Origin: Blepharisma stoltei | Taxonomy: Eukaryota; Ciliophora; Heterotrichea; Heterotrichida; Blepharismidae | Reading direction: 5' to 3' | Length of the DNA stretch: 64,000 nucleotides | NCBI GenBank assembly: GCA_914767885.1 | Contig: CAJZBQ010000024.1 | Span: 62,001 to 126,000 of the forward strand | Shown here: positions 56,617 to 64,000 of the stretch, one piece after another | Layout of the letters: each line of letters opens with the position of its first letter | How positions within the stretch are numbered: the stretch's first letter is position 1 | Notes under the pieces: generated by a model | Seen by the model: only the letters and a program-made list of their open reading frames with translations | Told to the model about the DNA's origin: nothing | The model's database searches: none | Position numbers and translations under genes: made by a program

Positions 56617-59130
56617 TTATAAACTGCTAAAATTATCGATTAAGACATTTTTCAGCGGAATTATCAGATCACTTTCTGCTTCATGTCCCATGTATTTCCT
56701 TATCTTCCTCTCATCAATCCGAGACAGACCTTCCAATTTTTCTAACAACCCAAACGATACTCCAATTCTCGCTTCATCCTGCACCCACATGATTAATTTT
56801 CTGCAGCATTTTCTAATAATTTCAATATTTTCGTCATTTTCTAGCTCACTGGGATCTTTTGAGTTATTTTCATGCACATAATCAATGGTAAAAGCTCTTA
56901 ACCAATGATAAACATGTAAGCAATTTTCACTGAAAAAGTCAATTAATTCTTCTGATAACTCAGTATTAATTTCTACAACGTGCGCAATGCACAAAATTGA
57001 TTCCTGCTTAAATTCAAACTGGTACTGAAGAGTTTTTGAGTCTGAATGCTTTGATCTCCCATCAATTTCTAAGCACCAAACCAAGGACTGTAAAAGCTCA
57101 GCTGAATACCCAAGCAGCTGTGACCTGAATTTTCTTAAAATTTGGCATGAGTTGATTTTGGTTTTAAAATTATTTTGCATTTTAATCGCTTGGATCAGAT
57201 TTGGTATCAGCCTATCCGCAATCTCATAATGGGGCATGCTTTCATTTTCAAAAAACGCGAAAAATGCTTTGCATGAGTCCCAGCCTACTTTGGCAGTTTT
57301 ATGTGAAAGGCCTTTTACACAAATTTCAAAAAGCTCATCAAAATACTGTTGGATTTGGTGGTAATTAAACATTTCAAAGAGATTAGAGATGGAAACAATT
57401 GCGTTCGAAACCACTTTTTCTCTTCGATTTTCGCTGCTGTCTTTAATAATATCCACAATTGTCTCAATTCTGCTTAAACTGATCGGATTCAAGCAGAAAT
57501 AAGAAAGGGCTAGAGATGCGTTAATGGCGACACTTAAGTTGCTTGTATCTCGGTGGGCAGAAATAATGCTGATCCCTAAGTCAAAAAAATCTTCAGGGAC
57601 AAGCTGAGCTTTAGCTAAAGTCCCAAATAATTTCATGACAATGCTTTTTAATAGTGATGGAGAATTTCCAGAAAAATCGAAATTTTCTAGAAAATAAATC
57701 AGGTCTTGGACTTGTTGAGGGTTAAGTACTGCTATGTCTGGGATCACTGCAAGAGTGCTGAGGCAAGGAGTCAAAGTATCGATAGGCTGTTTTTTAATCA
57801 AAATTAATGCTGTTTTTATGGCTGTATCAATAGCACAGCAATTAGGTTTGACACGGATGTACTCGTCAGTAATTTCATAAGCCTTTTTTTGAAGGGATAA
57901 GTTTTCAGAAAGCATAATGCTGCTTAATTTTTCTTGAATTCAGTCCTTGAATGCGTCCATCTCTTCTGGGTAATTTTTTATTAATCTTTCGAAGAGCTCA
58001 AGTCTTTCTTCGATAAAATCTTGGCTGCCAAGAACATGATAGACAAAATCATAAGTCAAAATGTGCTTTATTTTTTCAATCCTTTCTTTGAAAGCTGCAA
58101 TAAGGCATTTCACGACTCCAAATCTGATGTCTGGAATGAAAGCGCCCAGATGAATCATAATTGATTCAGTGATTTTCAATAAATGGGATGGGGAAAATGC
58201 CTGGTAACGGGTTTTTGAAATCAATGCAGCTGTGGTTTTTAATACAGCAATCAGCACTTCAGGAGCTAATTGGGACCTAGTTCTCTTGAATAAAAACAAA
58301 ATTTTTAACTTGATTATTAAAGGTTTATTATTAAAATTATTTTATAAAAAATAAAAAATTTTCTATTAATTTCTTAAAAAAATAATTTTCACTTATCTCG
58401 TTTATTCTTGCTGAAGAGTAAGCATAAAATTGATGATTTCATGCAAATTGTCCATAATCCCTACAAGTTCATGGAACTTTGAATTTAAAACTCTGCCGGT
58501 AATATCCAAAGATTCCATAGTCTCGATTTCAGGAAACTCCTCTATAAGTGAGGCAAGAGACGAAGCTGCTGATGCACGAATTTCATTACTCGAGTCATTT
58601 AGCATCATATAGATCAACGGTGTTTGTGCAGAAACGCTTTCATGCACATTTCCCCTCACATCAGAAGGTAAAGCTGCACTGATAAATTCGAAAAGAATTT
58701 TCCCATGTTTCTTACAAATAATTTGGATGCAGCTGATTAGGCCTGATCTGATCCTGACATGCATAGGGTTTTTGAGTTTTTTGGCGCTTTGGCTTTTTTT
58801 CTCTATAGCTACAGCCCGATGTACCAGAGCTTGAATTGCCGATCATAAGGCAACAATTTTTTCAGGGTCGTCAGCAGTGGCTTGCTTATTCTTTGATTTT
58901 TGGATTTCTTTATGCAAACAGTTCTTTTTTAGTAGCTCCTGCTCAGATCCACTCAGGCTAATTTGGAACATTTTTTTGATGAGATCTTGATAATCCTGAA
59001 AGAGCTGCTGGTCTTCTGGGTCCAAATTTTGTGGAAGCCAAGGGATTTTATTATATTTTCTTGGGTTTATTTTTTGCTTTGGACCGTTTTCGGGTTTTGC
59101 CTTGGGATTATTTGGTTTAATAGATGCCAT
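56617..59130 (-). CDS. HEATR6-like HEAT-repeat protein
   Basis: Starts MASIKPNNPKAK at 59130. The first half resembles the conserved central domain of HEATR6: MHVRIRSGLISCIQII, LPSDVRGNVHESVSAQTPLI, LNDSSNEIRASAASSLASLI and HELVGIMDNLHEI. An interruption at about 58295-58410 is followed by LAPEVLIAVLKTTAALISKT and IPDIRFGVVKCLIAAF. The second half is HEAT/ARM helices to SNLSSL-type end at 56617. UGA is Trp at VALWSAIQ and FKDWIQEK. The 58.3-58.4 kb interruption is certain (stops in frame), but its exact limits are not settled: TA pairs on each side are out of phase by one. Function of the family is poorly known. Confidence 0.6.
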
Positions 59131-59979
59131 AAATGTATTATTTAAATCAAGAATGAGAAATTGATAGGGACATTGGAATCGAGATAGAGTAAAAATTATG
59201 AGTTCACAGCTGTGACTTGTAAATGCAAGATAGAAAGCTAAGCTAGGTTATTTAAGAAAAATTAATAACAGAATTTGTATTTTTGCCAGTTTCAATTATT
59301 ACTGGGTTTATAAATGGAGGCTGCTGTATTCCATTCATTAAAATTAAACTAATTATGCAAGTAAAAACTATTTCTTTACCTTAATCAGGAATTTGAGCTC
59401 AATACAAATTTAATTATTTATGCATAACCCAGGCATGACATTAGATCGATCTGAGGATGAAATTGCAGGATAACTCCCCGAGTTGGCTCTCCAACTTGTG
59501 TTTACGAACCAGCTCGGGGAGTTGATTATGCATCTGATATGATGAGTTTGCCAACTCCCCGAGTTGGTTCTTCAACATGAGTTGTCCTGCAATTTCATAG
59601 CCCAGGACGATCTAATGTAAGCCTGGGCTACATATACTGATACTGTGAACACAGAATAGCCATTTTCGTATTTTTAAGTGACAGAAAGCTAAAGTAAATT
59701 TTTATTATTTTAAAAAAAATACTTAAATTTTATTTTTGTATGCAAAAAGTCTATTTCCAGTTTAATTTACTGTCAATCGCACTATTAATAAAGCTATACT
59801 CATTTTATTAATAAAATATTATCTAAATTTTAAATTATCCATTTGTCTCCTACAAAATATCACCCTACCTTTTCAAATCATCATCAGAATTTTTTAATTC
59901 TTTAAAATAATCAGTGAGCTCCTCCATTTTCCCATAAAACTAACAGAATTTCTTATGGTTTTCCAATACAGTAATAAAT
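59131..59979. other. Intergenic region with a nested palindrome
   Basis: Holds the inverted element at about 59425-59630; the rest is AT-rich leader of the IMPDH gene. Confidence 0.5.
59425..59630. mobile_element. Nested palindromic element of the TAGCCCAGG family
   Basis: Outer arms TAACCCAGGC...ATTAGATCG and CGATCTAATG...GCCTGGGCTA, inner arms ATGAAATTGCAGGATAACTC and its complement, and a core with three CTCCCCGAGTTGG-like blocks. Related to the IES at 12533-12732. Confidence 0.75.
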
Positions 59980-61521
59980 ATGAGCAGTCCTTCCATAGTC
60001 AACATATATGACGGCTCAGATGGCCATGCTGCTGAGACAGTTTTCAGCTCAGGAGTGTATGCATACACCTATGACGACATCATTTTGATGCCAGACCATA
60101 TAAGTTTTCCAGTTGGCAGTGTCGATCTTTCCACTCGTGTATCAAAAAACATCAGATTAAATCTTCCGTTTTTGTCATCTCCTATGGATACTGTTACTGA
60201 AAGTCGTATGGCTCTAGGAATGGCTCTTCAAGGTGGTATGGGATTTATCCACTATAATAACTCCATTGAAGAACAAGCCTGGAAAATTGGAAATGTCAAG
60301 AGGTTTAGAAGTGGCTTCATTGCTAGGCCTTACTGTTTAGGCCCAGAGGCAACTTTAGAGGACGTTGACAGAGTTTTTGCAGAGAGAGGCTTTTCAGGGT
60401 TTCCTATTACATCTACTGGTAGCGTAGGTGGGACTCTTTTAGGACTGATTACTACAAGAGACCACGATTTTATCCAAAATAGACAAAAAAAGATCACTGA
60501 GGTGATGACCCCTGCCAAAGACTTAATTACTGCTGACAGCAAACTTTCTCTTGAGCTTGCCCAAGAGATTATGAAATCCAATAAAAAAGGAAAACTGCCT
60601 ATTGTAGACGAAGAATTCAATCTAGTTTCTTTAATTTCTAGAAGTGACTTAAAGAAAGCCAAAAGTTTCCCTCTGTCCACTAAAAACGCCAACAATAAAC
60701 TTATGGTCGGTGCAGCTGTCGGGACAAGAGAGTCAGACAGACAAAGACTGGAAGCCCTTTACGCTGAAGGTGTAGACGCCATTGTGATTGATTCTTCACA
60801 AGGCGACTCAGATTTCCAAATTGAAATGCTTAATCACATCAAAAGGACTTTCCCATCTTTAGACGTTATCTGTGGAAACATCGTCACAGTTAGACAAGCA
60901 AGGCGGCTTATAGAAGCTGGCTGTGATGGTCTCAGAGTTGGCATGGGCGCAGGCTCAATTTGTACTACACAAGAAGTCTGTGCTGTCGGAAGAGCCCAAG
61001 CAACCGCAGTTTACCATGTATCGAAATTTGCCAAACAATTCGGAATCCCTGTGATTGCTGATGGAGGAGTTTCTAACTCAGGGCACATCATAAAGGCCAT
61101 CACTTTAGGAGCTAGCTGCGTCATGATGGGCAGCATGCTTGCTGGTACTGAAGAAGCCCCTGGAGATTTCTTTTTCCAAGACGGCGTCAGAGTCAAAAGA
61201 TATAGAGGAATGGGCTCATCGGAGGCTATGCAGAAAGGCTCGAAAACCCGATACTTCGGAGATACTGCAAATATTCAGGTACCACAAGGTGTCAGTGGAA
61301 CAGTTATTGATAGAGGTACAATAAAGACCTTGATTCCTTATTTAACTCAATCTGTAAGACATGGTCTGCAAGACGCAGGGGTCCAAAGTATTAGGCAGGC
61401 TCATGAATTTTTGTATGAAGGAAGACTTAGATTTGAAGTCAGAAGTGGCGCTGCACAAAGAGAAGGAGGCGTCCACAATCTTTTTTCATATGAAGGGAAA
61501 TTAGGAAATAAAAACAATTAA
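59980..61521 (+). CDS. IMP dehydrogenase
   Basis: Guanine nucleotide synthesis: IMP to XMP with NAD+. An uninterrupted 513-residue frame, the normal length. Visible are the N-terminal barrel part ([17 protein letters not shown]), two CBS modules (about residues 115-225, [13 protein letters not shown] and [13 protein letters not shown]), DSSQGDS, the catalytic loop [17 protein letters not shown] with its Cys, [16 protein letters not shown] and the flap region [10 protein letters not shown]. Only this long gene has no IES or intron. It is convergent with the hyccin-like gene, 13 bp apart. Confidence 0.97.
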   Translation: MSSPSIVNIYDGSDGHAAETVFSSGVYAYTYDDIILMPDHISFPVGSVDLSTRVSKNIRLNLPFLSSPMDTVTESRMALGMALQGGMGFIHYNNSIEEQAWKIGNVKRFRSGFIARPYCLGPEATLEDVDRVFAERGFSGFPITSTGSVGGTLLGLITTRDHDFIQNRQKKITEVMTPAKDLITADSKLSLELAQEIMKSNKKGKLPIVDEEFNLVSLISRSDLKKAKSFPLSTKNANNKLMVGAAVGTRESDRQRLEALYAEGVDAIVIDSSQGDSDFQIEMLNHIKRTFPSLDVICGNIVTVRQARRLIEAGCDGLRVGMGAGSICTTQEVCAVGRAQATAVYHVSKFAKQFGIPVIADGGVSNSGHIIKAITLGASCVMMGSMLAGTEEAPGDFFFQDGVRVKRYRGMGSSEAMQKGSKTRYFGDTANIQVPQGVSGTVIDRGTIKTLIPYLTQSVRHGLQDAGVQSIRQAHEFLYEGRLRFEVRSGAAQREGGVHNLFSYEGKLGNKNN

Positions 61522-61534
61522 TAGAGTCTTTTAG

Positions 61535-62389
61535 TTAATTAGATTTGGAAAGCAAATACTCAGTTAAAAGGGTTATTTCGGGAAGAATTTCTTGAGAAGA
61601 GTAAGAATAAATAAAGCTAAGGCATTCTGTTATTGGTAAAGAAAAATTTGGGAATGATAAAGTGCATAATATTGTTTTTAGCATTTTATCGGTAACTTTG
61701 GCTTGTATGCAGCTGCAATCTTGTGTTTTCGCATAAAAGTCTAAGGAGTTATCAGTCAGGTTTTCGTCTATATTTGAAGGTGGATTTTTAACACCTGACA
61801 CAATTTCTTTCACAAAATTGATAAAAACGCTTTTGGAGATACTTGAAGCATCTTCAATATTTTTCCAATAAACCATCAAATAAAATAGCATTAAATCGTC
61901 TTTTTCTTCCAAAGTGATAGGCTGATGTGTAAATTTCACGAAATGTTTCCCAAAAGGAACTTTTTTCAGTCTTCCTCTTCACTCCCCTCTCAGCACCTCA
62001 TAATTCCTCACCAGCAAAGGCTCCACAAATCTTTTGCTTTTCTGCGAATCCATCATCCACAGCATTATAGGTATCAAATTAAAAAACAACCTCGACCCTG
62101 CAGCTGCATATTTTTCAAATAACCCTTTAATTTCTATATCTGCCCTCGCTATACAACAATACAAGAAATTTTCCAAGCCATCACTATTTTCCAGGTTTTT
62201 TGCCTCCTCAATAACTTTTGCATAGGCTTTAAACGTCTGTGAATCGACATCATAAAAATTGCTTTTTAGCATCCCTTCAAAAAACAATGGAAATTCCTCT
62301 GTTGTCCTAGGCTCTCTATAAGGAAAATCTTGGCTTTTTTGCGTCTGAACTCTGCCTGTGTCTACCTCATCTTCGCTAGAACTTTCCAT
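61535..62389 (-). CDS. Hyccin (FAM126)-like protein
   Basis: Starts MESSSEDEVDTG at 62389; 284 residues with one UGA Trp (LRGEWRGRLKK). The core LFFNLIPIMLWMMDSQKSKRF, EPLLVRNYEVLRGE and the later LFYLMVYWKNIEDASS are arranged like hyccin, the adaptor of the plasma-membrane PI4-kinase complex. The likeness is partial. If correct, it links to phosphoinositide supply. It shares a 16-bp divergent start region with the MNS1-like gene. Confidence 0.45.
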
Positions 62390-62405
62390 TTATATAAAAT
62401 TCAAA

Positions 62406-63806
62406 ATGATTGAAGAAAGACTTGCCGCAGAGCTTCAACGTCGTCAGCTTGACCGTGAGCGAGAAAAGCGCGAAGTCCAGCGCATCTGTGCAGAGAGTGA
62501 AGAACTGCGAGATCTTCGCCAAAAGCTCAGTGCGGCTTATGTTAATAAAGAAAGAACAGCGCAGTTACAAGAACTTCACGCAAGACGTGAAGAGGAGGTC
62601 TTGAGAGACGCCTATATTGAAAAAGCGATGCTGAAAAATGCAGAAAATCAGCTTAAACTTCAAGCTCAGATGGAAGAAGAAAAGAAGCGTGAAAGGCTGA
62701 AGTCAAAAGAGGTGTTACAGCAGCAAATGATTGAGAGAGAGCAGTTACGCCAAGAAGCTTATAATGAATACCTTAATCTGCTTGCTAGTGAGAGAAAGTT
62801 TTTTTTTTTATTAAAATTCTTATGAAAATTTTAAATTTAAATTAAATATAATTTACTTATAAAATTAAATTTAGGATTAAATAAATGGCTTTAAATTTAA
62901 TAGAGATCTCATTTATTGTGGCCATTAATTATTAATCAAAATATTTTAAAAATAGGTATTTTCTTATTATTTTGCTTTCAAGCCAAAGGCGAAATTAGAG
63001 AAAAGGCCCAGGTTGATGCTTTGGTGCAAAAATTGATTGATGAAGACCAAGACTCCTTAAGAAGGATGGAAGAAAAAAAGCAGCAAGCAATCAGAGATAT
63101 GGAAGAAAGCGTCAGACTAAGACGAAACCAAATTCAAGCTGCAAGAGAGCGAGAAATGAGAGAAGCAGAAGCCCTGAGACAGTACCAGCTCGAAAAAGAA
63201 AGACGAGAAGAAGAAATCGCCTTACTCCGAGCTAAAAAAGAAGAAGCCAGAAACGAAATTTTTGACAGGCTGCAAGCTGAAGAAGAGCGCCGCCGTGCAG
63301 AACAAGACTACATAGAAAAGTTGCGAAACGACTTATACTATGAAGAATTCGAATACAATGAAAGAATGCGTGACCAAGAAAGAGCTGAAAAAATGAACAA
63401 GATAAAAGAAGAACTTATGATTGCCAACGAGTACCAAAAGAAGCTCAAAGAAGAACAGAAAAAAGAAGACATCAGGCTTGAAAAAGAATTCAAAGAACAA
63501 ATGATGAGAAAATTCGCTGAAGATGACAGAATTGAGCAAATGAACGCCCAGAAAAGGAGAATGAAAGAGCTGGAGCACAAAAGACAAGCTGACGCCTTGT
63601 GGCAGCAGAAGCTAGAAATGCTGCAAAGAGAAAGGGAAAGAGAAGCAGAAGAGGAAAGAAAGACAAAAGAAGAAGAAATGAGAAAGAAAGAAATTGTGGA
63701 AAGAGAAAGGCAAAGACTGCTTCAGGAGTACGCTCCTCATGTGGCTGAGTTTTTGCCGAAAGGTACTTTGAGAACGCAAGACGAAAGAGTTTACTTAAGA
63801 AGATAA
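62406..63806 (+). CDS. MNS1/TPH-domain ciliary protein
   Basis: Starts MIEERLAAELQRRQ. A long single helix/coiled coil of Glu, Arg and Lys typical of the trichohyalin-plectin-homology domain. It ends LLQEYAPHVAEFLPKGTLR, which matches the C-terminal LPKG motif of MNS1 (doublet microtubule inner protein of cilia). A non-coding block near 62797-62980 interrupts it (AT-rich with stops), separating LLASERK from AKGEIREKAQVDALV. The limits are not settled because the TA pairs in phase leave a Phe-rich scar. Confidence 0.75.
62797..62980. mobile_element. Probable IES in the MNS1-like gene (limits approximate)
   Basis: AT-rich stretch with stops in the coding frame between two coiled-coil blocks. 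No C-rich ends. Exact boundary unresolved. Confidence 0.5.
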
Positions 63807-64000
63807 TAATTTTAGTAAAATTATCCACGGAGTCTGATAAGCTCGGTGACGAGCTGCTCTTCATAATGAAATATAGAGGTGTCCTTCAAGGAGGGTTCCC
63901 ATCCTTGGGATCAGTGAAGGGGAACTTCGGCTCTTCTAAGAGTTTTGCATATAGAGACACGATCCACTGACACTGGATAGTGGAAGAAGAGTGTCCTTTG
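63807..64000. other. Sequence after the MNS1-like gene
   Basis: After a short AT-rich leader the composition becomes richer in G+C, like the retroposon-like elements, but no flank or family match can be shown within the window. Confidence 0.3.

Noticed and set aside
62793-62990. AAAG direct repeat as the IES junction in the MNS1-like gene
   Set aside because: Joining there leaves the frame one base off.

Overview
The window looks like germline (micronuclear) DNA of a heterotrich ciliate, most probably Blepharisma or a close relative. Four observations support this. (1) UGA is read as tryptophan throughout: conserved Trp positions in VPS13, PP2A-A, a PWWP domain, a TBC domain and others are TGA, while TAA and TAG end the genes. 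(2) Three introns are exactly 15 nt, GT...AG. (3) The sequence is AT-rich, with closely packed genes on both strands. (4) Almost every gene is interrupted by non-coding blocks, and exact removal restores both the reading frame and the homology. These blocks are taken to be internal eliminated sequences (IESs). The genus is inference; the code, introns and interruptions are visible.

Layout. 1-1886 (+): cyclic-nucleotide-binding protein, cut by the window edge. 1887-17887 (-): VPS13, COG3, PP2A scaffold subunit and a dihydroorotate-dehydrogenase-like protein. 18516-18918 (-): tRNA-Thr(AGU) with an IES in its anticodon loop. 19026-20091 (+): sulfurtransferase-like protein. 20128-24852 (-): pseudokinase, PWWP/TFIIS-domain protein, coproporphyrinogen III oxidase and a TLC-like membrane protein. 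25957-28870 (+): PH/F-box-like/TBC protein. 29012-30698 (-): makorin-type RING protein and a centrin-like pseudogene. 30894-50964 (+): a receptor with a periplasmic-binding-protein-like ectodomain, then a giant Cys-rich/lectin-like surface protein. 52762-54964 (+): type I DnaJ. 55136-59130 (-): a protein of unknown function and a HEATR6-like protein. 59980-61521 (+): IMP dehydrogenase. 61535-62389 (-): hyccin-like protein. 62406-63806 (+): MNS1/TPH-domain ciliary protein.

Three kinds of interrupting DNA can be told apart. (A) C-rich-ended MITE-like elements (about 200-800 bp, ends CTCCCC...GGGGAG) lie between 3-bp direct repeats of the form TNA (TAA, TTA, TCA or TGA). Several of these have no TA dinucleotide at the boundary. 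(B) Short or palindromic IESs lie between TA repeats. (C) Eleven 320-580 bp elements, visibly richer in G+C than the genes, look like short retroposons. They have a start like AAAATGGCG or AAATATGGC, a simple-repeat tail, and target-site duplications of about 7-16 bp. Eight of the eleven restore a plausible frame when one duplication copy is kept. Class C, apparently excised precisely at retroposon duplications with no TA, is the most unusual feature here.

Most genes are housekeeping: membrane lipid transfer and Golgi tethering (VPS13, COG3, hyccin-like), phosphatase scaffold, pyrimidine, purine and haem synthesis, chaperone, and cilium. The two large receptor/surface genes carry the densest load of insertions. 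A few junctions could not be brought into frame; they are listed as such.
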